From positions 1-51,544 of the IMG/VR virus record IMGVR_UViG_3300050120_000035: DNA of 51,544 nt; one strand, given 5' to 3'. Below, piece by piece: positions 30,950 through 38,699 of the stretch (its first letter is position 1; every line of letters begins with the position of its first letter). The position numbers and the translations under genes were made by a program. The notes beneath the pieces were generated by a model. It had not been told where the DNA came from and did no database searches. It saw only the letters and a program-made list of their open reading frames with translations. Origin of the DNA: a virus.

Positions 30950-33181
30950 ATGACGCTAAAATATCTGCAAGGGTTCGAAACGATGGCAGATGATTCTGAC
31001 TTTCGTGCCCAGAATTGGCAGGCGGCCCCTGTTAAATATTTCGTCGCTCCAGTACCATCTTTCACAGGTATAGCAGGAACAGCCGTTCAGTTCCTTAGTG
31101 GTGGCAGTGGCAGTGCTAGTGCGTTAGCTCCAGGGGCGGCTAGTGCTCCTGACTTAGGATACTACAACACCGGGGAAACTGTACAATCTGCCTGGGCAGC
31201 GGGTGGATTCACTTTTGGCTTCGCTGGATTATTTAACAGCAATACCGAGTTAAATTTTGCTACTGGTAATGGTGGTGTAGGAAATTCCAGTCAAGCTTGT
31301 TTTGATGGTACCCATTACTGGGCCATTGGCACGAATAATGTAACTGGCGCGTACGGGGTATATTTTTCTACCGACTTGATGAATTGGAGCCTGTCCCCAT
31401 CGCAACCGACAAGCGTAACAGCCAATAGCACGTTATCCTATATGGGATCTGGCGTTGTTATGGTTATAGGAACCAATACAGCATCGACGTCTTTAATGGT
31501 CTACTATACCTCGAATGCCGGCGTCTCTTGGACATCCCAGGCACTTGGAACTGCGGCGGCCTCAGGTGTTGCTAACGGAACCGGGATGGCCACAGGTAAT
31601 GCGACATACCCACACGTAGTACGATTATCTATTAGCACGGCTAGTAATATCGTGGCTGGGGGTATATATGTAGGTACATTAGGCGGTGCGATGACTGAAG
31701 TATTGTCCATCGAAGGGCCAGTTACCATACCGAGTTTGGCACCTATTCGTAAGATTGGTAACTTAATAGTTACCATGAGTCCGGGACAGAATAATTCCAT
31801 CTATTTCGCAACAGCGTCCAATGTGAGTTTGAACTCCTCCGGAGCCTGGTCCACTGCTACTCAAACCACGACCACCAGTGTAATAACAGATGTCAATTAC
31901 ATAGCGTCCACTAACATCTGGGTTCTTTCTTGTGCTGCGGGTATATTCTCGTTCCCGAATACAGGAGCATCCGGGACTCCTACCGCATCGACTGGGGCAA
32001 TAACCTTAACCAGTCGCTACACCCTATCTGGCAGCTCTTATCTGAGCAATGTATATTTAAGTGGGACAACACTGGTTGCTTTAGGTGGCTTAGGACTAAC
32101 CATAACATCAACGACCGGAGAGACCTGGACACAACAAGGACAGCATATACTCCCTATAGGTAACGGTGGTACTACTATAGTACCTCGTAGTGCAGGTTGG
32201 AACTGTACCATATACGATGGAGCTCGTTATGTCTTATTTGCGGATGTGTTCACCGGACTGATAGCAGTAACACCAGATTTAATGACCAATTACCAAGCAA
32301 AGTATGCCCAGAATCCTGCCCAAGCAGTTTTAACTAATTTCTATGGTTGTGTCGGTATATGGTCGGGTACGGCCCCTACTACCTCTGGTACTTGGACTGC
32401 TAATAATGATGGATTTTCCATTAAAGCCGCAGCGGTATCTTCAGGGACTAGATTAGTAACTTTAGGGCATGGATCAGCTACGACCACAGCATTAAGCTCT
32501 TCGGTATCTGCACCAGGACAGCATTACTACGAGATTGTTGCTACCTCAGCCGTAGGAACAACCAACACGTTTAACGTGAGCTTATATATTGACGGAACGT
32601 TAGTTGGTACGGATCCTACGGTGTATTCTATGGGGAGTTCTTCGTCGGACACAACGTCATTGTTGATACTAACGCTCGATCGGTCAATGAATTTCGTTGC
32701 TTATGACGATATGTATATAGATCTGAACGATGGTTTGGGGGGGTCAGGACCGCAAGGTAGGGTTAATATAATTGTTCGTAGATCTGAAACTGACGTGCAG
32801 AATCAATGGACAAAGACAGGTGGTACTTCCAATTCCTTGTCAGTTAATCAGATGGCACTATCTTCGTTGTCCACAGATTATGTGAGTTCGGCAACGGCAG
32901 GTAATAAAGATATCTATGCTTGTTCAGATACAATACCTACTGGTTACCAGATACGTGCAGTCCAGATGGAAGGATTCTTCACAAACACAGGAGCTACTCC
33001 ACCAGAAGTTACCATAGGTGTGTCTAGCAGTGGCACTGAATCTGATAGCTCGACAACTACTTTAGTGGGAACGACACCTAATTATGTGCCGTTTATTGTC
33101 CAGAACAATCCTAACGGTAACGTTGCTTGGACAATAGCTACCGTAGAAGCCGCTGAGTTTGTTCTTACTCATGTTGCCTAA
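30950..33181 (+). CDS. large adhesin with BNR/sialidase-like repeats
   Basis: I place the start at the ATG at 30950 (743 residues), with GAGGA 4-6 bases upstream and MTLKYLQGFET as a clean N-terminus; a frame opening at 30875 would overlap the previous gene by 65 bases. Three or more BNR-like turns are visible (FSTDLMNWS, SNAGVSWTS, STTGETWTQ), typical of sialidase-like beta-propellers without proof of enzyme activity. A lectin-like segment (HYYEIVATSA to MNFVAYDDMYIDL) and a C-terminal domain similar to the previous gene follow. Confidence 0.65.
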   Translation: MTLKYLQGFETMADDSDFRAQNWQAAPVKYFVAPVPSFTGIAGTAVQFLSGGSGSASALAPGAASAPDLGYYNTGETVQSAWAAGGFTFGFAGLFNSNTELNFATGNGGVGNSSQACFDGTHYWAIGTNNVTGAYGVYFSTDLMNWSLSPSQPTSVTANSTLSYMGSGVVMVIGTNTASTSLMVYYTSNAGVSWTSQALGTAAASGVANGTGMATGNATYPHVVRLSISTASNIVAGGIYVGTLGGAMTEVLSIEGPVTIPSLAPIRKIGNLIVTMSPGQNNSIYFATASNVSLNSSGAWSTATQTTTTSVITDVNYIASTNIWVLSCAAGIFSFPNTGASGTPTASTGAITLTSRYTLSGSSYLSNVYLSGTTLVALGGLGLTITSTTGETWTQQGQHILPIGNGGTTIVPRSAGWNCTIYDGARYVLFADVFTGLIAVTPDLMTNYQAKYAQNPAQAVLTNFYGCVGIWSGTAPTTSGTWTANNDGFSIKAAAVSSGTRLVTLGHGSATTTALSSSVSAPGQHYYEIVATSAVGTTNTFNVSLYIDGTLVGTDPTVYSMGSSSSDTTSLLILTLDRSMNFVAYDDMYIDLNDGLGGSGPQGRVNIIVRRSETDVQNQWTKTGGTSNSLSVNQMALSSLSTDYVSSATAGNKDIYACSDTIPTGYQIRAVQMEGFFTNTGATPPEVTIGVSSSGTESDSSTTTLVGTTPNYVPFIVQNNPNGNVAWTIATVEAAEFVLTHVA

Positions 33182-33200
33182 CTTTTGAGGAGTCTTATAA

Positions 33201-33518
33201 ATGGCCTCAACATCAAAGGCACAGGCAGTAGCAATGCAGGTTATGTTAGCGTTACCACCGAGCACTTCATCAAAGGCACAGGCAGTAGCAATGCAGGTGA
33301 TGGTGGTACCTCCAACAGACACGAATACGTTCAATGTTACGTTAGAAGCTATTGCCGCCGGTTACATTCCAACCAGTATGCATGGATTGGTACTGGAAGC
33401 AATTGCGGCTGTGCCGTATTCAGCAAATGACTACGGAGTATGTTTGGAGGCGATTGCTGCGTCCACAATCGTTCCGCCGCCACCGATGCAGAGTATTCAC
33501 TGGTTCACACCGTCGTAA
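33201..33518 (+). CDS. small beta-repeat protein
   Basis: A 105-residue protein with GAGGAG about 8 bases upstream. It is built from short repeats of about 19 residues: SKAQAVAMQVM twice, then [VTL]-LEAIAA three times, separated by proline-rich turns. The period and the hydrophobic alternation suggest a small repetitive beta structure associated with the fibres. The first two repeats are encoded by an exact 31-base direct repeat. Not a recognised family. Confidence 0.55.
   Translation: MASTSKAQAVAMQVMLALPPSTSSKAQAVAMQVMVVPPTDTNTFNVTLEAIAAGYIPTSMHGLVLEAIAAVPYSANDYGVCLEAIAASTIVPPPPMQSIHWFTPS
33211..33298 (+). repeat. 31-base exact direct repeat
   Basis: The 31 bases from 33211 to 33241 recur exactly at 33268-33298, 57 bases (19 codons) apart, inside the small beta-repeat gene. 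The spacing keeps the reading frame, so slippage or recombination would add or remove one protein repeat. Confidence 0.9.
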
Positions 33519-33613
33519 ACCTGCTTATCTGCGTAGTACCAATTTTATCAAAGAGCTTCAAATATGCCGTCACCTGTTGAACTAGGTGATTTGGTTCTAC
33601 CAGATAAGCAGGT
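33519..33613 (+). repeat. 13-base perfect inverted repeat after the adhesin genes
   Basis: ACCTGCTTATCTG at 33519-33531, immediately after a stop codon, is the exact reverse complement of CAGATAAGCAGGT at 33601-33613. The 69-base loop is too long and lacks a T-run for a simple terminator. It could form a long RNA hairpin or mark a recombination or insertion scar. Confidence 0.7.
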
Positions 33614-33665
33614 GTATCATGCAAGACAAGAACGGGGCCCACGAAACTACGATGGTTTTCAGTGA
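33564..33665 (+). CDS. possible 33-residue leader peptide
   Basis: An ATG at 33564 opens a 33-residue frame ending TGA at 33665, with only a weak purine-rich site (AAAGAG). The product (start MPSPVELGDLVLPDKQ) is plausible but has no family. It lies upstream of the structured leader of the lysis-type gene at 33732 and ends six bases before the first arm of the alternative stem described there. Real translation is unproven. Confidence 0.3.
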   Translation: MPSPVELGDLVLPDKQVYHARQERGPRNYDGFQ

Positions 33666-33671
33666 CCATTA

Positions 33672-33726
33672 CACACGCGGTGATCGGATAACATAATTCA
33701 TCCTCTGCGTGTGCTCAACAGAGGAT
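33672..33726 (+). promoter_or_regulatory. competing RNA stems that can hide the Shine-Dalgarno of the next gene
   Basis: Stem B pairs ATCCTCTG (33700-33707) with CAGAGGAT (33719-33726) with an 11-base loop, and the second arm contains the GAGG that is the ribosome binding site of the ATG at 33732. Stem A pairs 33672-33680 with 33705-33713 (nine pairs, one G-U) and shares 33705-33707 with stem B, so the two compete. This is the layout of a translational on/off leader. No ligand or trigger is apparent. Confidence 0.5.
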
Positions 33727-33731
33727 ACGAG

Positions 33732-34154
33732 ATGTCCGCCGTTAACGTATACAGTAGGGGCATACCAATGGATGTAACAGAAATGGGCAAATCGCTGGGG
33801 GTAATAACAGCCGCGATTTTCGGAGGACTCGGTCTTATCTACAAATGGTTATCTCGTAATAAGGTAACTCAAGCAGGTAATGAAGCCGAAGCAGGAGCGA
33901 TCAAGTTAGCACAAGAATCAGCATTACAATGGAAAGCCATAGCAGACGATGCACGTGATCAAGTAAAGGCTGAACGAGCATTAAGAGAACTAGCTGAGAC
34001 ACGACTGAATGATATCATAATCAGCAGCTCAAAAGATCGTGCTATGGACCGTCAGAAGATTGAAGATTTAACTACACAGGTTGCAAAACTGGAGCGAGAA
34101 GTCGATCGTCTATCAAATGCAATCGGAGCCCCACGAAATGTTAACACCCCGTAA
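33732..34154 (+). CDS. single-TM coiled-coil protein, holin or lysis-accessory candidate
   Basis: The ATG at 33732, seven bases after GAGG, gives 140 residues; an in-frame GTG at 33711 lies inside the regulatory hairpin. One transmembrane helix spans about residues 23-40 (GVITAAIFGGLGLIYKW), followed by basic residues and a long charged coiled coil to residue 130. The layout fits a one-TM holin or a phage DUF2730-like membrane protein. It directly precedes a probable spanin pair and overlaps it by 17 bases, which supports a lysis role. Confidence 0.5.
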   Translation: MSAVNVYSRGIPMDVTEMGKSLGVITAAIFGGLGLIYKWLSRNKVTQAGNEAEAGAIKLAQESALQWKAIADDARDQVKAERALRELAETRLNDIIISSSKDRAMDRQKIEDLTTQVAKLEREVDRLSNAIGAPRNVNTP

Positions 34155-34677
34155 TATAGGTAGATTACCCAAGAAAAGTAATTCTAAACTCTTTGAGGGT
34201 CTAAAGAAACTCTTCCTGTACGGTTACGGGCCTACCGGAGTTATCCTAGTTTTACTTGGAGTATTCTTTCTTGGATACTTCATTAAGGACTGGGAGGACG
34301 CTACTGAACGCGAAGAGCTTAGAACAGCGATGGTTGATCAGCGCACTAGTCTAGCTGGTCAATATGAAAAGCAACTTGCTGAAGGGCGAGCCTATGCTCT
34401 TCAGCATGATACAGATCGAGCCAAAATAACGGAACAACAGACTGACATAATTGCGGATCAAACCGATCGTATCGATGAGCAGAAGCTTATGATACAAGCT
34501 CTGTTAAAGACCACCAACGGAATAGCCGTGCGTCAGATTGAAAATGCTCGTGCGCATAGAGGTGAATTGAACGCTGTAGCTAAAGCTGCGGCCGCTGGTG
34601 CTGCTAATGCTGTCAATGTAATACCTGAGAATGACCGCAAACAGATCAACGACGCGGTAAAGAAAGGATCGAAATGA
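34138..34677 (+). CDS. i-spanin-like (Rz-type) membrane coiled-coil protein
   Basis: The ATG at 34138, with GGAG about 9 bases upstream, gives 179 residues. A basic start is followed by a transmembrane helix at about residues 31-50 (PTGVILVLLGVFFLGYFIKD), then a long coiled coil and an Ala-rich end. An inner-membrane anchor with a long periplasmic coiled coil is the Rz layout. The next gene encodes a small lipoprotein, as expected for Rz1. Together they would fuse inner and outer membranes at lysis. Confidence 0.6.
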   Translation: MLTPRNIGRLPKKSNSKLFEGLKKLFLYGYGPTGVILVLLGVFFLGYFIKDWEDATEREELRTAMVDQRTSLAGQYEKQLAEGRAYALQHDTDRAKITEQQTDIIADQTDRIDEQKLMIQALLKTTNGIAVRQIENARAHRGELNAVAKAAAAGAANAVNVIPENDRKQINDAVKKGSK

Positions 34678-34871
34678 AATCATCGATATTTGTTGTTATT
34701 CTAATTCTTGGGTTGTCTGGGTGCTCAACTATTGGTTATACATTTGGAAAGCCGGCTGTTGATGCTTGTCCAACGCTTCCCACCATAGACCCAGACCAAA
34801 GTTTCAAGGACTACACTCTCGAAATCGTTAGCATATACAACACCTGTCGAGATTCAAAGCATGGCCAATAG
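34674..34871 (+). CDS. small lipoprotein, o-spanin (Rz1-type) candidate
   Basis: A 65-residue protein with a lipoprotein signal peptide: MKSS, a hydrophobic core (IFVVILILGL) and the lipobox LSGC with Cys17. The mature part is 49 residues with two further cysteines (33 and 58). ATGA overlaps the end of the i-spanin gene. Unlike many Rz1 proteins it is separate from, rather than nested in, the Rz gene, and is only modestly proline-rich. Confidence 0.6.
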   Translation: MKSSIFVVILILGLSGCSTIGYTFGKPAVDACPTLPTIDPDQSFKDYTLEIVSIYNTCRDSKHGQ

Positions 34872-34875
34872 ATAC

Positions 34876-34902
34876 GGGTGACTTAGGTCACCCATTTCTT
34901 TT
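34876..34902 (+). terminator. rho-independent terminator after the lysis genes
   Basis: GGGTGAC (34876-34882), the loop TTAG and GTCACCC (34887-34893) form a perfect 7-base stem followed by ATTTCTTTT. It lies five bases after the lipoprotein stop, so the next fibre gene needs its own promoter or read-through. Confidence 0.8.
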
Positions 34903-34937
34903 CGACTATCGTTTTCATTAGATACTAGAGATACAAG

Positions 34938-35792
34938 ATGGCACCAGTAATCCAAATACTAAAATGTGCTGTAGCTGGAAAAGTCCCTTTAACTACTGAA
35001 TTGGCACAAGGTCAGTTAGCAGTAAACTTTCCGGATAAGAAACTTTACACGTTAGACAATACCGGCGCAGTAATACGAATTGGTGTAGCACCATCAGATC
35101 TAGCGGCAGTCGCTACAGTAGGCACGTATGCAAGCCTGACTGAGATACCTACTACATTCAATCCTCCAGTCGCCACAACTTCAGTATTGGGTGGTGTAAA
35201 GCAGGGCACCAACATAGCGATTGCTGGTGATGGAACGATTAGTACCGTTAGTGGACGCGTACTCTTGGCCGTAACGACGTTAAGTGCCGCCTCTTTGACG
35301 ATTGTATTTGATGGGGTGTTCACCGGGAGCACGTACAGTAGTTATGATGTTGAGTACTCTAACTTCAGTGCGTTAACCCCATGTCCCTTAGGTCTTCAAT
35401 TTCGTAGATCTGGCGCCGTACTCAATACCGATACTTATTCGTGGGTATGGACTTATTCCAATTCAACCGAAAACACAAGTCCAGTAGCTCAACAGGGGAT
35501 CAACGGCATTCAGCTTATGAACACCTTTGGTCAAGGCGGGGGCCAAGGTGTTGATGGAGTAATACGGTTTAATAGATTTACAGCCACTGGTGGTGTGTTC
35601 AAATCTATCCGAAACGACAGCGTGTTTAACAACGGCGCAAGTCCGACTTTTGGTATGGGCGTAATTTATGGTGGTGGGGTCTACGGGGGCGACACAAATC
35701 CAATCGATGGATTTCAGTTCTTTACCGACGGCGTGAATGAAATACAGGCTGGATCGGCCGTTCGCATATATGGAAATCTTGCCGCACTCTAA
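34938..35792 (+). CDS. tail fibre protein with short shaft
   Basis: A 284-residue fibre. The N-terminus repeats the attachment domain of the 28550 fibre (LAQGQLAVNFPDKKLYTLDNTGAV, then SDLAAVATVGTYASL), followed by one LGGVKQGTNIAIAGDGTIS repeat. The C-terminal 170 residues are a distinct beta domain (YSSYDVEYSNFSALTPC, LQFRRSG, YSWVWTYS) that resembles small phage receptor-binding tips. A weak AGAGAT site precedes the ATG. Confidence 0.7.
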   Translation: MAPVIQILKCAVAGKVPLTTELAQGQLAVNFPDKKLYTLDNTGAVIRIGVAPSDLAAVATVGTYASLTEIPTTFNPPVATTSVLGGVKQGTNIAIAGDGTISTVSGRVLLAVTTLSAASLTIVFDGVFTGSTYSSYDVEYSNFSALTPCPLGLQFRRSGAVLNTDTYSWVWTYSNSTENTSPVAQQGINGIQLMNTFGQGGGQGVDGVIRFNRFTATGGVFKSIRNDSVFNNGASPTFGMGVIYGGGVYGGDTNPIDGFQFFTDGVNEIQAGSAVRIYGNLAAL

Positions 35793-35805
35793 TTAGAGAC
35801 AACCA

Positions 35806-36381
35806 ATGAAACAGGAATCGTATCCTATAACTGGATTTGTTCAGCGGCTAATAGAAGGAATGCCCATAAAGATGGGAATCAACTATAGTGACGTGATGGG
35901 TGAATCCATGTTGGAAACCATAGAAAACAACCTATTACCGTTCAAAGAATATTGTAAGGACTTAGGTAAGAAGGACGGTCTAGAACTCTTTTCCAGAAAC
36001 GTGACACGTGATCCTGTAGTATTTCTGGCCAAGGGCGAACAAGTGGCTGGAGCTATGACCGTAACGCCGGGGAAATTACCTACGGTACACGCTGTATGGA
36101 TTCGTCCGGAGTTTAGAGGTAAAGGTCTAGGTCCTGTATTGTATCTTGGTGGAATTCATACGTTTGGAAAACTATATTCCTCGGCTAACATTGGCATTAT
36201 GGCGGTCAAGACTTGGCACAAGGTTAGTAGTTATTGCAATGTTAGACTAATGAAATACTGGGTTGATAGAAAGGATGAGTACGTAGACTTCACATGGGGA
36301 TCTGATGGCATCCCAGTGGTGGACGGCAAGCCTATCAACAAGATGCGAACATTCTTTGTCTTTGAAGGCACATTGGAGTAG
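35806..36381 (+). CDS. GNAT-family acetyltransferase-like protein
   Basis: A 191-residue protein with a clear GNAT motif A: strand TVHAVWIRPEF, then R-G-K-G-L-G-P-V-L (about residues 104-116), the acetyl-CoA-binding loop. Preceding strands (VVFLAKGEQVAGAMTV) complete the core. The gene stands between fibre genes with AGAGA upstream. It might modify fibres, host surface components or host proteins; the substrate cannot be read from sequence. Confidence 0.65.
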   Translation: MKQESYPITGFVQRLIEGMPIKMGINYSDVMGESMLETIENNLLPFKEYCKDLGKKDGLELFSRNVTRDPVVFLAKGEQVAGAMTVTPGKLPTVHAVWIRPEFRGKGLGPVLYLGGIHTFGKLYSSANIGIMAVKTWHKVSSYCNVRLMKYWVDRKDEYVDFTWGSDGIPVVDGKPINKMRTFFVFEGTLE

Positions 36382-36384
36382 ATC

Positions 36385-36567
36385 ATGGAATTTTACAAGG
36401 TGCTGATGGACGGTAGAATACGTGAAGATCTAATCCAATTTAATGATGACAACGGGGTCAAGTGGAATGTACCGAATGTACACTTAATATGGCGAGACAT
36501 ATATGTGCCCTGGTTAGCACAAGGTAATGTTCCCAAAGACCCCGACCAGTCTGACAACCAAAGTTAG
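36385..36567 (+). CDS. small fibre-associated protein
   Basis: A 60-residue protein ending IYVPWLAQGNVPKDPDQ. The W-x-x-x-Y-x-x-WLA-x-GN-x-P pattern is a common C-terminal motif of phage tail-fibre assembly and fibre-associated small proteins. GGAG lies close upstream, overlapping the end of the GNAT gene. Function beyond association with fibres is unknown. Confidence 0.5.
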   Translation: MEFYKVLMDGRIREDLIQFNDDNGVKWNVPNVHLIWRDIYVPWLAQGNVPKDPDQSDNQS

Positions 36568-36577
36568 GGGACGGTAA

Positions 36578-37147
36578 ATGCTAATAAAATTGAATTTCCC
36601 TTACATGGTAGTCAAGGGGGACGGTAGTAAGATAATCGCACAGGCTCCAGCCGTAGACAAATTCCCATCGAACATAACGCTAACCGAACAGATAGGCAAC
36701 AACATCGTATTGACAGATAACATAAATCGTAAATATCGATTGGGTATGTATCAGTACAGTACGATTCGTAATCGCTGGCAGTTTGTACTCCCGTATGAGG
36801 TCATATGCGGCGAATTGTTTACTATATCCCAGATGTTCGTGTGCTTTCCGAACGCCGGAGATAATCTGCTACCGATAGGCGATAGTGGGCAGGCGCTTCT
36901 AACGGTTACAAGAAACGGTGTTTCTATATCGAATTATGATCGAGTGAACACAGGATTAGTTTTGAATATGCCTGCAGTCAACGGTGATATATACTGTGTG
37001 CTTACGAGCTCTCCGTTCACTAGTTCAACATCTATACCTGCTGGAATTCCAGATGCTCCCTTGGATGGTATTCCGTACGTGCGGAATGATGGCTTCTGGG
37101 ATCCACTTCAAGAATTCCTAAACGAAGGTCAGTTCGTTGGTTCCTAA
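36578..37147 (+). CDS. short tail fibre/baseplate-linked protein
   Basis: A 189-residue beta protein with AGGGGA upstream. Residues about 52-72 (GMYQYSTIRNRWQFVLPYEV) match the N-terminal domain of the 754-residue fibre at 26268. The C-terminus has DGIPYVRNDGFWDPL, the same D-G-x-x-Y-x-R-x-[ND]-x-x-W motif found there, and ends EGQFVGS, very like the end of the next gene (EGTYVGS). It looks like that fibre with the shaft removed. Confidence 0.6.
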   Translation: MLIKLNFPYMVVKGDGSKIIAQAPAVDKFPSNITLTEQIGNNIVLTDNINRKYRLGMYQYSTIRNRWQFVLPYEVICGELFTISQMFVCFPNAGDNLLPIGDSGQALLTVTRNGVSISNYDRVNTGLVLNMPAVNGDIYCVLTSSPFTSSTSIPAGIPDAPLDGIPYVRNDGFWDPLQEFLNEGQFVGS

Positions 37148-37164
37148 CTTAGACAAGAGATACC

Positions 37165-38415
37165 ATGACATCAAAGCTCATTCATCTGAACAACAGTACG
37201 CCGGGGATTGTACCTGCAACCACTGAACTGACGCTAGGCCAGATAGCGATCAACAACGCTGACGCCAAGATATTCATTCTTACAGCAGACGGCACGATTG
37301 CCACGTTCACTGCGGGTGGCGGTGGTGCTGGCACAGTAACTTCGGTCAATACCGTACTTCCAGACGACAGTGGCAACGTAACATTGACAGCAACCGAACT
37401 TGGTGCATCGACTCTAGGTGCTACATTGTTTGCGGCTGTTAGTGAGGGTGCTGCTCGTACAGCCTTAGGATCAACCAGTGTAGGCGATGCACTATTTGTC
37501 GCGTCAAATGAAGCAGTAGCTCAATCAGTACTAGGTGCAACTGCCGTTGGATCTGCGTTGCTTACAGCCACAGATGCACCGACTGCAGTGAGTGCTCTTG
37601 GTGCGACTTCAGTAGGTGCCGCAGTGTTCGACGCTGCCAATACAGCAGCGGCCCAAACAGCGATTGGCGTAACAGCAACAGGCAGTTCCATCGTAACTGC
37701 TACTAGTGTATCTGCGGTTGTGACGTTGCTCAGTGTGATTCCGACGTCACAGATAGGTGCCAACAGTGGAGTCGCTGGTTTGGACAGTAGTGGTAAAATC
37801 CTAACTGCAAATCTTCCTGGATCTATTCTAGGTGGTGTAAACTATCAGGGATCATTTATTCCTGGTACATCAACATTGCCGGCGGCGGCTTCAAGTAACA
37901 AGGGATGGTATTACGTGACAACGGCCGCTGGAAGCTATACGCCTCCAGGTGGTGCTCTTCTTACATTTGCGTCAGGTGATTGGCTTATATCGGACAGTAG
38001 TGAATGGACAGTGCTAGATGCACAAGATGCAGTATCGTCAGTTAATGGAAAGACTGGGGCTGTCGTCATAGCTGCAACCGACATTGACACGGGCACGTTT
38101 GCGGCCGCTCAACTAGGAGCATCCTCTGGTGACAATGATGTTCTAACTACCAATGGATCTGGTGCTCCAATATGGGTAAGTCAAGTTCCAACATTGAATC
38201 TTGGTGCGTCAGTAGCAGACTCAACCGTGCTAACGATCAATGGTTCTGGTGTATCGACTTGGGTATCACTAATTCCAAATACTAATCTTCCGGTAGCAAC
38301 CGCAGCGTCCCTTGGGATAGCGCAGGCTGGTTCAGGTCTATCAGTAGCCGCTGGTGTATTGAGTGTTAATACAGCGGCTTTGGTCCTTGATGAAGGTACG
38401 TATGTGGGGTCGTAG
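37165..38415 (+). CDS. tail fibre protein with Ala/Gly-rich shaft repeats
   Basis: A 416-residue fibre. N-terminus: TLGQIAINNADAKIFIL, the same attachment domain as the 28550 and 34938 fibres. Residues about 75-185 are repeats of about 15 residues of the type A-L-G-[AS]-T-[SA]-[VL]-G, a phage fibre shaft. A NYQGSFIPGTSTLP to GDWLISDS segment is shared with the 28550 fibre. The C-terminus (LNLGASVADSTVLTING then LVLDEGTYVGS) matches the end of the preceding gene. Confidence 0.72.
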   Translation: MTSKLIHLNNSTPGIVPATTELTLGQIAINNADAKIFILTADGTIATFTAGGGGAGTVTSVNTVLPDDSGNVTLTATELGASTLGATLFAAVSEGAARTALGSTSVGDALFVASNEAVAQSVLGATAVGSALLTATDAPTAVSALGATSVGAAVFDAANTAAAQTAIGVTATGSSIVTATSVSAVVTLLSVIPTSQIGANSGVAGLDSSGKILTANLPGSILGGVNYQGSFIPGTSTLPAAASSNKGWYYVTTAAGSYTPPGGALLTFASGDWLISDSSEWTVLDAQDAVSSVNGKTGAVVIAATDIDTGTFAAAQLGASSGDNDVLTTNGSGAPIWVSQVPTLNLGASVADSTVLTINGSGVSTWVSLIPNTNLPVATAASLGIAQAGSGLSVAAGVLSVNTAALVLDEGTYVGS

Positions 38416-38469
38416 TCTTGTGAATTTTATAGGGTAACAATCGGTTACTCCTACTGCAAGAAGACAAAA

Positions 38470-38685
38470 ATGGACACCATAGACCAAGCATCATTATCTC
38501 AAGAAGCCTTTGAAGAACGGATGATTCAAGCAGTGCGTAAGAAAGCGGGGCACACACTGTTGTTCACTGGGAAGTGTTACTACTGCTCAGAGAACATTAA
38601 ATCACCACACATATTTTGTGACGTCTCCTGTAGAAATGATTATGAGCGGGAAGAACGACTGAACGCCATATCCGGTAGACGCTAG
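38470..38685 (+). CDS. small zinc-finger protein
   Basis: A 71-residue protein with a helical first half and a C-x2-C (KCYYC) and C-x3-C (FCDVSC) pair, then RNDYERE. This F-C-x-x-x-C-R-x-[DE]-[YF] zinc-knuckle pattern is frequent in small phage proteins of unknown function. It lies among fibre genes. No strong ribosome binding site; an imperfect hairpin (around 38431-38450) lies upstream. Confidence 0.55.
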   Translation: MDTIDQASLSQEAFEERMIQAVRKKAGHTLLFTGKCYYCSENIKSPHIFCDVSCRNDYEREERLNAISGRR

Positions 38686-38699
38686 TCCAGGAGCATAAA

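Noticed and set aside
33185-33430. Alternative frame overlapping the small beta-repeat gene
   Set aside because: It also contains a repeat because of the 31-base direct repeat, but the frame at 33201 has the better ribosome binding site and more regular protein repeats.
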